Positions 1 through 5,285 of a DNA stretch of 9,294 nt are shown here, piece by piece; positions within the stretch are counted from its first letter, which is position 1, and every line of letters begins with the position of its first letter. Source of the DNA: Claveliimonas acetigenes (GTDB taxonomy: Bacteria > Bacillota > Clostridia > Lachnospirales > Lachnospiraceae); NCBI RefSeq assembly GCF_025567385.1, contig NZ_JAOQJU010000048.1, forward strand, positions 1-9,294. The letters run 5' to 3'. The position numbers and the translations under genes were made by a program. Under the pieces are notes generated by a model. It was given only the letters and a program-made list of their open reading frames with translations. It was not told where the DNA came from and searched no databases.

Positions 1-9
1 GTATTGTTC

Positions 10-39
10 TTGAATGATAGTAAGTAAATAGAGTATAAT
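10..39 (+). promoter_or_regulatory. Predicted sigma-A promoter of the SLH gene
   Basis: A perfect -10 box TATAAT at 34-39 lies 18 nt after TTGAAT at 10-15, which matches the -35 consensus at four of six positions. Transcription would start near 46 and leave a leader of about 180 nt before the SLH gene. No other plus-strand promoter of this quality is visible before the gene. Inferred from consensus only. Confidence 0.5.
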
Positions 40-48
40 GTTATCCAT

Positions 49-129
49 AAGCAATGATTTACCTTTCGTATTTTGTTTTTGTGGCGATTACATTATATAC
101 GAAAAAAGGGGGGGGCATTGCTTTTTTAT
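49..129 (+). promoter_or_regulatory. Structured, attenuator-like leader with an A6G8 tract
   Basis: AAGCAATG (49-56) can pair with CATTGCTT (116-123), and inside it CCTTTCGTAT (62-71) can pair with ATACGAAA plus GG (97-109). The outer 3' arm runs straight into a T-rich tract (122-130), as in an intrinsic terminator. A competing pairing is possible between GCATT (115-119) and AATGC (144-148). The loop carries six A followed by eight G (102-115), a tract prone to length change. I do not recognise a named riboswitch class. The structure is seen in the sequence; a regulatory role is inferred. Confidence 0.35.
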
Positions 130-180
130 TTGCAAAAGTGATGAATGCCTTGAAAATATAAGGTTTTAAAGAAAAATAGG

Positions 181-198
181 ACTGTAAAACTTTACAGT
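181..198 (+). promoter_or_regulatory. 18-bp palindrome just upstream of the SLH ribosome binding site
   Basis: ACTGTAAA and TTTACAGT form perfect 8-bp arms around a 2-nt centre. It lies in the leader, 14 nt before the GAAGGGGG ribosome binding site. It could be a repressor operator of the two-fold symmetric kind or a small RNA hairpin. The responsible protein is not identifiable here. Confidence 0.4.
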
Positions 199-224
199 AC
201 CTTCTATAGTGAAGGGGGATTTTT

Positions 225-1358
225 ATGAAAAGAAAAATTGGACTGCTGTTTGTTATAATGGCGTGGAGTTTTTCTGTTATTGCTGTCTCGGCGGCAAGTT
301 ATGCAGACGTAAACGAAGGTGACTGGTATGAGCCATATGTGCAGGATGTGTCAGAAAAAGGATTGATGACCGGGTATGAGAATGGCTATTTCGGACCGGC
401 TGATGAGCTTACCAGAGGACAGTTTGCAACGATCATCTGGAGAATGGAAGGTGCGCAGGCTGTTGTATATGACGGAAAATATCCTGATGTGTCGGCAGGA
501 GATTTCTATGCACAGGCAGCTAAATGGGCGGGAGACAACGGAATTATCACAGGCTATGACAGCGGTTATTTTGGCGGGAATGACAGTATTACCCGTGAGC
601 AGGTAGCGACGATTCTTTCGCGATATGCGAATAAGACGGGAAAAGAAGTGACAAAAGGAAATATTTATGAATTTCCGGATGGAAATTCAGTATCTGCTTT
701 TGCAAAAGACGGTGTGGCGGACGCAATTGGCAGCGGATGGATTATGGGGGACAATGGACTGATCAATCCGCAGGGAAAGGTAAACAGAGCGGTAGCGGCA
801 ACTATGATTTCAAGATATGCAGCAGGTTCTGAGATGAGTAATCCTTCTGAGCCGGAAACTCCTTCCGAACCGGAGGCGGGAAGCCGCCTGAATCCGTTGT
901 CTGCTTATGATGCGTATACGACGGATATATACAGCTACGGAGTATATTTGGGAAAATTTGAGATACAGCTTCTGGACTATAAGGACGGACAGGAAGCGTG
1001 GGAATATGTTTCTCAAAATGAATACAATAGTGTGCCGGGAGAATCGCAGGAATATATCTATGTGAAATATAAGATCACTTATCTGTCAGGAAGAGACGAA
1101 GTTGAGGCAACAGATGTTATAAATTATTATTCAGGGTTTTTTAATAGCGAAGCCAACTATCAATTGGATAATATAGACTGGGCTTATGACTTTGAGGATG
1201 TGGACGGCATGGTCAATGTATCGCTCTATCCGGGCGGAAGTGCCACCTGCTCTGCTGCTATTTTAGTAAAGACCGGAAATACTCCGATTACTTATCGGCT
1301 TGAAACCGGAAAGTCAGATTTCAACAGAACATTTACCTGGTTTACAACGAAAAAATAA
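225..1358 (+). CDS. Secreted S-layer-homology (SLH) domain protein
   Basis: A 377-aa protein with an N-terminal signal peptide (MKRK, then a hydrophobic core to about residue 24). Three SLH repeats follow at about residues 27-77, 86-136 and 149-200, each with the pattern YxDV/FPD, GxxTGY/GWIMGD and TRxQxATIxxR. SLH triplets anchor proteins non-covalently to pyruvylated cell-wall polymers, so this protein should sit on the outer face of the wall. Repeat 3 is the most diverged. A short Pro/Ser/Glu linker (about 205-220) leads to a C-terminal beta-rich domain (about 235-377) of unknown function, somewhat like Ig-like DUF4352-type domains; that resemblance is a weak impression. The start is set by GAAGGGGG 8 nt upstream. 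It stands alone, with no partner gene on the same strand nearby. Upstream signals suggest elaborate control of expression. Confidence 0.88.
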   Translation: MKRKIGLLFVIMAWSFSVIAVSAASYADVNEGDWYEPYVQDVSEKGLMTGYENGYFGPADELTRGQFATIIWRMEGAQAVVYDGKYPDVSAGDFYAQAAKWAGDNGIITGYDSGYFGGNDSITREQVATILSRYANKTGKEVTKGNIYEFPDGNSVSAFAKDGVADAIGSGWIMGDNGLINPQGKVNRAVAATMISRYAAGSEMSNPSEPETPSEPEAGSRLNPLSAYDAYTTDIYSYGVYLGKFEIQLLDYKDGQEAWEYVSQNEYNSVPGESQEYIYVKYKITYLSGRDEVEATDVINYYSGFFNSEANYQLDNIDWAYDFEDVDGMVNVSLYPGGSATCSAAILVKTGNTPITYRLETGKSDFNRTFTWFTTKK

Positions 1359-1428
1359 CAAATAAAAGTGAGTAATTATTGAAATTATTTATATATTTAT
1401 AGAATAAATATTGACAGAATCCAAAAGA

Positions 1429-1458
1429 TTGCCAGAATATTTGATTCCAAAGTATAAT
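1429..1458 (+). promoter_or_regulatory. Promoter for the glycine riboswitch RNA
   Basis: TTGCCA (1429-1434) and a perfect TATAAT (1453-1458) are separated by 18 nt, placing the start about 30 nt before the aptamer. A consensus TTGACA at 1411-1416 with a weaker AGAATA 17 nt later is an alternative. The promoter looks intact although no gene follows the RNA. Confidence 0.5.
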
Positions 1459-1495
1459 GAATAAGAATTAAAGAGAGACAATCGGTTGATGAATT

Positions 1496-1604
1496 TGAGA
1501 GAGACTTTTGTATGGAATAAGCAAAAGCGCCGAAGGGGCAAGGGTCAAGGAATACTTGAAACTCTCAGGCAAAAGGAATCGAATTCGGACGGCACTCTGG
1601 AGAA
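1496..1604 (+). ncRNA. Glycine riboswitch, single aptamer
   Basis: The stretch holds the conserved core of the glycine riboswitch. P1 is formed by GAGAG (about 1497-1503) and CTCTC (1562-1566). A P2 arm pairs CTTTTG with CAAAAG, followed by the hallmark GCGCCGAAGGGGCAA (1527-1541). Then come GAAACTCTCAGGCAAAAGGA and, after a linker, the trailing ACTCTGGAGA (1594-1603) typical of singlet members. In known cases glycine binding turns on a following gcvT operon or an amino-acid symporter. Here an intrinsic terminator follows directly, giving a complete transcriptional switch, but no plus-strand gene is found before about 4.38 kb. The ORF through this stretch (1486-1668) is spurious. Confidence 0.85.
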
Positions 1605-1610
1605 ATGCGA

Positions 1611-1659
1611 CAGGGAAAGAGAAATATCCGTTATGGATTTTTCTGTTTCCCTGTTTTTT
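1611..1659 (+). terminator. Intrinsic terminator, the expression platform of the riboswitch
   Basis: CAGGGAAAGAGAAATATCC (1611-1629) and GGATTTTTCTGTTTCCCTG (1635-1653) form a 19-position stem with only two mismatches and a 5-nt loop, followed by six T. It begins seven bases after the aptamer, the usual arrangement for glycine switches that control transcription elongation. Confidence 0.85.
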
Positions 1660-1697
1660 ATAATATAGGAAAGTTCTTCCTTTCCTATATTATAAAA
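1656..1697. repeat. Perfect inverted repeat, 18-bp arms with a 6-nt loop
   Basis: TTTTATAATATAGGAAAG (1656-1673) and its exact complement (1680-1697) flank TTCTTC. The left arm overlaps the T-tract of the riboswitch terminator. The right arm holds the stop codon of a minus-strand coding remnant. A perfect 18/18 stem is stronger than expected by chance. It is AT-rich and lacks a following T-run on either strand, so it is not a classical terminator. Origin and role are unknown. Confidence 0.75.
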
Positions 1698-1758
1698 CGC
1701 TCCGCGGGATGCGCACGATGTTGTTGTCCAGCAAATTAAATGATGCTTCAATCGTCAC
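1690..1758 (-). pseudogene. Short 3' remnant of an unidentified gene
   Basis: Read on the minus strand, this piece gives VTIEASFNLL followed by DNNIVRIPRSVL and a stop codon. It reads like the C-terminal end of a real protein rather than random sequence, and the ORF is closed by a stop about 13 nt upstream of the GTG. I cannot name the family. The stretch between it and the chimeric ORF (1759-1838) contains nothing else I recognise. Confidence 0.3.
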
Positions 1759-1838
1759 ATTATATTAAGCTGTTTCGAGAGGGTGTGTGGATCTTGAGCA
1801 GATTATTAACGGCTGATTATGCAAATTATCTTTTGCTG

Positions 1839-1875
1839 AAAATCCCCCATGCAAATTAATTTCATGAGGGATTTT
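1839..1875 (-). terminator. Hairpin terminator after the KTR-ATPase chimera
   Basis: AAAATCCCCCATG (1839-1851) and CATGAGGGATTTT (1863-1875) pair with a single mismatch around an 11-nt loop. It lies 3 nt beyond the stop codon of the minus-strand ORF. The A/T flanks let it work in either direction, although the T-tract is only four long. Confidence 0.6.
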
Positions 1876-1878
1876 AAA

Positions 1879-2400
1879 TCAACCGAGTTCGCAGTCATTA
1901 ATGGCTTGCATTACGGCATCAGTATTGATGATATTTAAGTTGCTGCTGTTGCCGATCAACAAGCTTGCGTTGCACAGTTTGTTGATGATACGGGGAGTTC
2001 CGTCAGCGGCATTTAATACTGCTTCTATGGCGGCATCTTCAAAGACAGTTTGTGTGCAGCCAGCGCCTTTCAGCTTTGCGTGTATGTAGGCGCGCCCTTC
2101 TTCTTTTGTCATGCCATCAAGGTTATAATTCATGACAATGCGTTGGCGTAGCGGCTCATGAATGCCCAGACGCAGGGAATTGTTGAGGGACGGAAGTCCT
2201 GCAAGGAGAATGACTGCCCTGTCTCTGGAATCCATATGTAAATTTTCTACATTGATTAAAGTTTCTTGCTTACATTTAGGGCAAAACAACGGAAATTTTT
2301 TCATTTCCGTATCAAATCGTATTTTAATACGGGTTTTATTTTTACATATAGGACAATACACCCATTGGATTTCGATTTCATACACCTCCTTGAATTTCAT
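1879..2400 (-). pseudogene. Chimera: cysteine-rich KTR N-terminus fused to the tail of an ExeA-like transposition ATPase
   Basis: Residues 1-55 match the cysteine-rich KTR proteins of Tn916-like elements: WVYCPICKNKTR, then FPLFCPKCKQETLINV, with C16, C19, C40 and C43 forming a likely zinc knuckle. From about Met56 (position 2235) the sequence switches to the C-terminal part of an ExeA/TniB-like AAA+ ATPase (RAVILLAGLPSL, LRQRIVMNYNLDGM, DGTPRIINKLCNASL). Such ATPases work beside a DDE transposase. Walker A and Walker B are absent, so it cannot hydrolyse ATP. The reading frame stays open across the join. The first ATG lacks a well-placed Shine-Dalgarno: the strong AAGGAGG lies inside codons 4-6 and is followed by an out-of-frame ATG giving only 26 codons. 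This favours a relic over a working gene. Both parts indicate mobile-element traffic. Confidence 0.7.
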
Positions 2401-2449
2401 CTAAGTAGAAATAGGAATTTACTCCTTTCGATAAAGTAACAGAAAATGA

Positions 2450-2469
2450 GCCGCCAGTTGTCAGGCGGC
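2450..2469 (-). terminator. Terminator of the AraC-HbpS-Cys-rich module
   Basis: GCCGCC (2450-2455) and GGCGGC (2464-2469) form a GC-only 6-bp stem with an 8-nt loop, 21 nt after the stop of the cysteine-rich gene. On the minus strand it is followed by TCATTTTCTGTT, a moderate T-tract. It would separate this module from the chimeric ORF further along. Confidence 0.65.
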
Positions 2470-2490
2470 CCAAATGCTATATTATATACC

Positions 2491-2721
2491 TTAATCTGAT
2501 ATTTTTGTTTTTGCCTTATTACCGCTGATTATTTCCGCAAAATCTTTGAATGAATCGCCCGTTCTCTCTTCCGCATTTTCTATAAGATTAAAAAAGCAGT
2601 TCGGTATTTCTTTCTGATGTAAATTTTTACTAATACACGGAGCGCATCCTTTATTATGCTTTGTCGGGTGTAATGGACAATTTAAATTTTTACAGGTACA
2701 AAATTTACTGATATTTTCCAT
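2491..2721 (-). CDS. Small cysteine-rich protein, probably metal-binding (DUF6485-like)
   Basis: A 76-aa protein with six cysteines and two histidines packed into its first 42 residues: FCTCKNLNCPLHPTKHNKGC, then APCISKNLHQ and EIPNCFF. The CxC, CPLHP and GCxxC arrangement suggests a zinc or Fe-S site. The pattern GCxxCI...EIPxCFF recalls small Clostridia proteins of the DUF6485 type; that name is from memory and only moderately sure. The C-terminus is Lys-rich. It begins 21 nt after the HbpS-like gene, whose stop is followed at once by a second stop (TGATAG). It has no clear Shine-Dalgarno, so translation probably depends on the upstream gene. A GC-rich terminator follows. Function unknown; co-transcription with the HbpS-like gene points to a shared redox or cofactor role. 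Confidence 0.7.
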   Translation of the reverse strand: MENISKFCTCKNLNCPLHPTKHNKGCAPCISKNLHQKEIPNCFFNLIENAEERTGDSFKDFAEIISGNKAKTKISD

Positions 2722-2742
2722 GATTTTCTTATTTTTGCTCTA

Positions 2743-3153
2743 TCAACAGGATAATTCATCGAATACAGACACTACATATTCTGCTATTTGACAATCCTGT
2801 TCTTCTGTTCCTCCTCCAACACCAATTCCACCTGCAATTTTCCCATTTACGAACAACGGATAACCTCCTGCAACAAGAGTGATTCGAGGGTCGTTTGTTT
2901 GAATTGCCATGAGCGCAGCCCCCTCTGCGGCAGCCGCTGCAACATCTTTTGTTTTACATTGCGTAACAGCGGATGTATACGCTTTTCCAGGTACAAGCGT
3001 AATGCTCAGCACCAATGCTTCTCCATATCTTCGATACACTCTCGGCAAACCATTTTCATCGCTTATCGCAAAGCTAATGTCTATACCGAGTTCCTTACTC
3101 TTTTCTTTTGCGGCAGCACACAACTTATCACATATTTCATCTGTTAAAATCAT
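2743..3153 (-). CDS. HbpS/GlcG-like (heme-degrading domain family) protein
   Basis: A 136-aa cytosolic protein covering the whole HbpS/GlcG fold (Pfam PF03928 by family features). Visible marks are an N-terminal helix with LGIDISFAISDENGLP (22-37), the VPGKAYTSAV segment (54-63) and the glycine-rich signature VAGGYPLFVNGKIAGGIGVG (94-113) followed by GGTEEQD (114-120). Relatives bind heme or cobalamin-like ligands or accompany glycolate and diol metabolism, so the exact ligand cannot be read from sequence. The start follows GGAGG at 8-nt spacing. There is no signal peptide, unlike extracellular HbpS. It is second in a same-strand set after the AraC regulator, with a 106-nt gap containing a palindrome, and the small cysteine-rich gene follows. 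A role as a ligand sensor or binder under AraC control is an inference. Confidence 0.85.
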   Translation of the reverse strand: MILTDEICDKLCAAAKEKSKELGIDISFAISDENGLPRVYRRYGEALVLSITLVPGKAYTSAVTQCKTKDVAAAAAEGAALMAIQTNDPRITLVAGGYPLFVNGKIAGGIGVGGGTEEQDCQIAEYVVSVFDELSC

Positions 3154-3176
3154 TTAAAAAACCTCCGTACTAATAT

Positions 3177-3198
3177 TACGAAAAACTCTTTTTTCGTA
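3177..3198 (-). promoter_or_regulatory. Palindrome between the AraC and HbpS-like genes
   Basis: TACGAAAAA and TTTTTCGTA form perfect 9-bp arms around 4 nt, 24 nt before the HbpS-like start codon. On the minus strand a TATACT-like -10 lies upstream near 3208-3213, without a clear -35. The dyad could be an operator or a weak leader hairpin. TTTCGTAT and ATACGAAA also occur in the SLH leader, which may be coincidence in AT-rich DNA. Confidence 0.35.
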
Positions 3199-3259
3199 TC
3201 ACGGATAGTATATCAGTAAGTTGTTCAATCACGCTTGCCTGTTTCTACAAAAAAATTGC

Positions 3260-4159
3260 TTATTTCTCCAAATGCTTTTTAATGTTCAAAATATCCTCTT
3301 TGGGTGCGGAACTAAAGATTTTACGATAATCTCGAATAAATTGTGATACACTTTCATATCCAACTTCAATAGATGCTTCTGTTACGTTCATATTATCATC
3401 CAACATTAACCGTCGTGCTTCTGTACAGCGCAGTCGTTTTTGACATTGTAAAGGTCCCATTCCTACAGCGCTCTTAAATTTTTGGTGAAATAAGGATACG
3501 CTCATATTTCTTTGCCCTGCCAAATTCTCTACGGTAAAAGAATCTCGGAAGTTTTCTTTAATCCAACTATTAGCTTCATATATTTCGTTTGCCTGTTGAA
3601 TATTTACGATACTTTGTATAAATTGTTTACCACAAGAACCGCAAAGAACGTAATAAATAATCTCTTGCAAAATATTTTTTCGCATAAATTCCGATGGAAT
3701 TACTCTATGTATTCCAGAAAGCAGTTTATAAACAGTTTCTATTACTGCTTCATCTGATATAACCATTTTTGATTTTTCCAGTTGCTCATTTATTATCTTT
3801 TCTATCAAATCGTTATCTAAGTTTAAAATAGTTGTTATAACATCATTTACTGTAATCTCAATAGAAAGTGCTAAAAAATCCTGCTGTTCTGAAAAGTTTA
3901 AAACTGTTCCCATTAATGGAGTATCTATTTGAGATACCGAATATTGTCCCGCCATATAGTCCATAATTCCCGATGGAGTATGAAGCCTAAGCATTCCGTC
4001 AATCACAATATATAAATATGGATTTTCAACCAATGGCATTTGTATTTTTTCTTCTGTAAACCGGTAAACTGTTACACCTAAAATACCTGTTGGGTTGCCT
4101 CCTTTTTCAAGAGTAAATTTCCTTATTTCTTTTTGCATTGTTTGGATGATTGTTTCCAT
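3260..4159 (-). CDS. AraC-family transcriptional regulator
   Basis: A 299-aa protein of normal length for AraC regulators with an N-terminal cupin-type sensor. Residues about 15-180 form the AraC_N-like ligand domain (NPYLYIVIDGMLRLH, MAGQYSVSQIDTP). Residues about 195-297 form the DNA-binding domain with two helix-turn-helix units: FTVENLAGQRNMSVSLFHQK (208-227), and NVTEASIEVGYESVSQFIRD (258-277) with the classical VGYxSxSQFxRxYRKxF signature. The start codon follows GGTGG, and an extended -10 promoter lies upstream. It is transcribed toward the HbpS-like and cysteine-rich genes and probably controls them, possibly via the palindrome in the gap. The effector is unknown; relatives often regulate oxidoreductase genes. 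Confidence 0.9.
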   Translation of the reverse strand: METIIQTMQKEIRKFTLEKGGNPTGILGVTVYRFTEEKIQMPLVENPYLYIVIDGMLRLHTPSGIMDYMAGQYSVSQIDTPLMGTVLNFSEQQDFLALSIEITVNDVITTILNLDNDLIEKIINEQLEKSKMVISDEAVIETVYKLLSGIHRVIPSEFMRKNILQEIIYYVLCGSCGKQFIQSIVNIQQANEIYEANSWIKENFRDSFTVENLAGQRNMSVSLFHQKFKSAVGMGPLQCQKRLRCTEARRLMLDDNMNVTEASIEVGYESVSQFIRDYRKIFSSAPKEDILNIKKHLEK

Positions 4160-4195
4160 TTAATATCCACCACACAAGTCTAATTAATTTCAAAT

Positions 4196-4224
4196 ATTAT
4201 AACATGGATATTTAAGCATTTCCA
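4196..4224 (-). promoter_or_regulatory. Extended -10 promoter of the AraC gene
   Basis: On the minus strand TGTTATAAT provides a perfect -10 (4196-4201) with an upstream TG. TGGAAA (4219-4224) is a partial -35 at 17-nt spacing. It sits 37 bp upstream of the start codon, giving a leader of about 30 nt. Confidence 0.5.
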
Positions 4225-4264
4225 TACATGGTAATGCAAATAAAGTGGCTGAAAAATGAAATTT

Positions 4265-4298
4265 TAAATTCCACCGTCCGCTTATGCGGTGGAATTTA
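4265..4298 (+). repeat. 12-bp inverted repeat before the IS30-like fragment
   Basis: TAAATTCCACCG (4265-4276) and CGGTGGAATTTA (4287-4298) are exact complements around 10 nt, and an inner alternative CCGC-ttat-GCGG is possible. There is no T-run after it. It marks the edge between the AraC region and the mobile debris and could be a leader hairpin or end structure of the insertion sequence. Confidence 0.5.
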
Positions 4299-4381
4299 CT
4301 CTCGCACAGTTGATATTTACTCTTTCATATAAAAGTGGTATTGTTATCTCTCCTTCTGACAGCAGTAGAAGGAGGACAATT

Positions 4382-4660
4382 ATGAGTAAATATATTCTTG
4401 GTAATCAAAAACATCTTATTGACATAGTCCAATTACATCAGAAAGCCTATGAGATTTATTTACCATTGGTTGAAGATGTGTGCAGCAGAGGCGTGTCGGA
4501 AGATGAATTAGCACATTTGTTTGATTATTTACTGGATTTTGCTTGTGATGAGAAAATACTGGGTTTGTATAAAAGAATGTGTAGAAGGTATTTGTATATA
4601 TCCTGGTTGTGTTAAGAGTTATATTGAGGCATATCGGGAAATGTGGGAGGATGAAGTAGA
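4382..4660 (+). pseudogene. IS30-like transposase start fused to a frameshifted small hypothetical gene
   Basis: A strong AAGGAGG precedes MSKYILGNQKHL, which resembles the first residues of Firmicutes IS30-family transposases. From about 4418 the frame continues into a different protein: VQLHQKAYEIYLPLVEDVC, then SEDELAHLFDYLLDFACDEK and ILGLYKRMCRRYLYI. The frame stops at 4613-4615, but the +1 frame carries on as YPGCVKSYIEAYREMWEDE to about 4654, showing a one-base frameshift near 4590-4600. The second part looks like a small acidic protein of phage or plasmid origin that I cannot name. The transposase has lost all of its helix-turn-helix and DDE domains. The IS30 assignment rests on 12 residues and is tentative. 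Confidence 0.5.
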
Positions 4661-4666
4661 AAGGTT

Positions 4667-4875
4667 ATGGCGAAGATTGTTAAGGAAACTATCCATACAA
4701 AAGGTATTGATATTGGCATCTATACTACGAATTTTGAAAATGAATTTATTTCATTAACAGATATTGTCGAAATGAGGACGACCCACGATTTGTGATTCAA
4801 AACTGGATGCGCAATCGTAACACAATCGAATTTTTAGGCGTTTGGGAAGAATTGCATTGCCTATTTATGATATAG
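4667..4875 (+). pseudogene. KilA-N domain protein remnant, frameshifted and truncated
   Basis: Frame 2 from ATG 4667 gives MAKIVKETIHTKGIDIGIYT, then TNFENEFISLTDI, before running out of register and stopping at 4793-4795. Frame 1 from 4771 continues the same protein as NEDDPRFVIQNWMRNRNTIE, then FLGVWEELH, and stops at 4873-4875. Together they are the typical start of a KilA-N protein, a DNA-binding domain found in phages and integrative elements. A few bases are missing near 4765-4775, and everything after EELH has been replaced. The ATG lies near the end of the preceding hypothetical gene, suggesting they were once adjacent cargo of the same element. Not functional. Confidence 0.7.
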
Positions 4876-4888
4876 ATACTTTTTTATA

Positions 4889-4939
4889 ACTGGTAATACC
4901 GTCGAGTGCGTTGTATTGATGTCACGGGTTACGAAATAG
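4889..4939 (+). pseudogene. rlmD: 3' end of an rlmD/rumA-like rRNA methyltransferase gene, a candidate att site
   Basis: The frame reads TGNTVECVVLMSRVTK and stops at 4937-4939. RlmD/RumA-type 23S rRNA (uracil-5) methyltransferases end in a similar H-VE-C/T-VVLMSR motif. The rest of the gene is absent: the upstream frame closes at 4868-4870. The 3' end of this gene (rum) is a known integration site for several Firmicutes integrative conjugative elements, which carry or recreate a copy of the last codons at one end. Its position directly against the broken KilA-N gene fits an element boundary. The match covers only about 12 informative residues. Confidence 0.5.
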
Positions 4940-4971
4940 CGAACTGAAAAAGTGTAAAAAACAAGGGATTT

Positions 4972-5019
4972 CCGGGAGTCGGGACTGTTTGGACAACGGT
5001 TCCGGCTCTCGGCTTTTTT
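4972..5019 (+). terminator. Strong intrinsic terminator with an 18-bp stem
   Basis: Positions 4972-4989 and 4995-5012 pair at all 18 positions (four G-T wobbles) around the loop TGGAC, followed by one C and six T. The wobbles indicate function in plus-strand RNA. It lies 33 bases beyond the rlmD-like stop and is probably that gene's native terminator. Confidence 0.8.
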
Positions 5020-5127
5020 GCATTTCACATTGAGTTCATTAGGTCCAGTAGGAGCCGCTTCTGCGCATCCATATCATCACCCACCCATATACATCTATTT
5101 TGATTCCAAAAACGGTGGTATCCTAAT

Positions 5128-5183
5128 TTGTAAAAACAGATTATTATGGCATATAGATATACCTTTAAGGCATAAAATGGCAT
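5128..5183 (+). promoter_or_regulatory. Possible promoter with three phased GGCAT repeats
   Basis: TTGTAA (5128-5133) and TATAGA (5152-5157) are 18 nt apart and could serve the reductase genes downstream. GGCAT occurs at 5148, 5169 and 5179, spaced 21 and 10 bp, that is, on one face of the helix. This could be a regulator site. The rest of 5020-5285 shows no other recognisable feature. Confidence 0.3.
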
Positions 5184-5285
5184 GAAAAGTAAGCATTTGT
5201 TATGGGCGTTTTTCTGTTTTATACTGTATGTGTATCAAAATATAACGTGGAGATGCCTACTCCATCGTTGGGAGATGAAAATAAA

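Noticed and set aside
1486..1668. Plus-strand 60-aa ORF
   Set aside because: It runs through the glycine riboswitch and its terminator; the sequence is explained by RNA structure.
1545..1751. Minus-strand 68-aa ORF
   Set aside because: It is antisense to the riboswitch and terminator, and the protein-like reading in this area is in a different frame.
2788..3157. Plus-strand ORFs of 119 and 82 aa
   Set aside because: They are antisense to the well-supported HbpS-like gene and have no family-like sequence or ribosome binding site.
5202..5285. Upstream extension of the FMN reductase start
   Set aside because: The extra 28 residues do not resemble the family, whose N-terminus begins exactly at the ATG at 5286.
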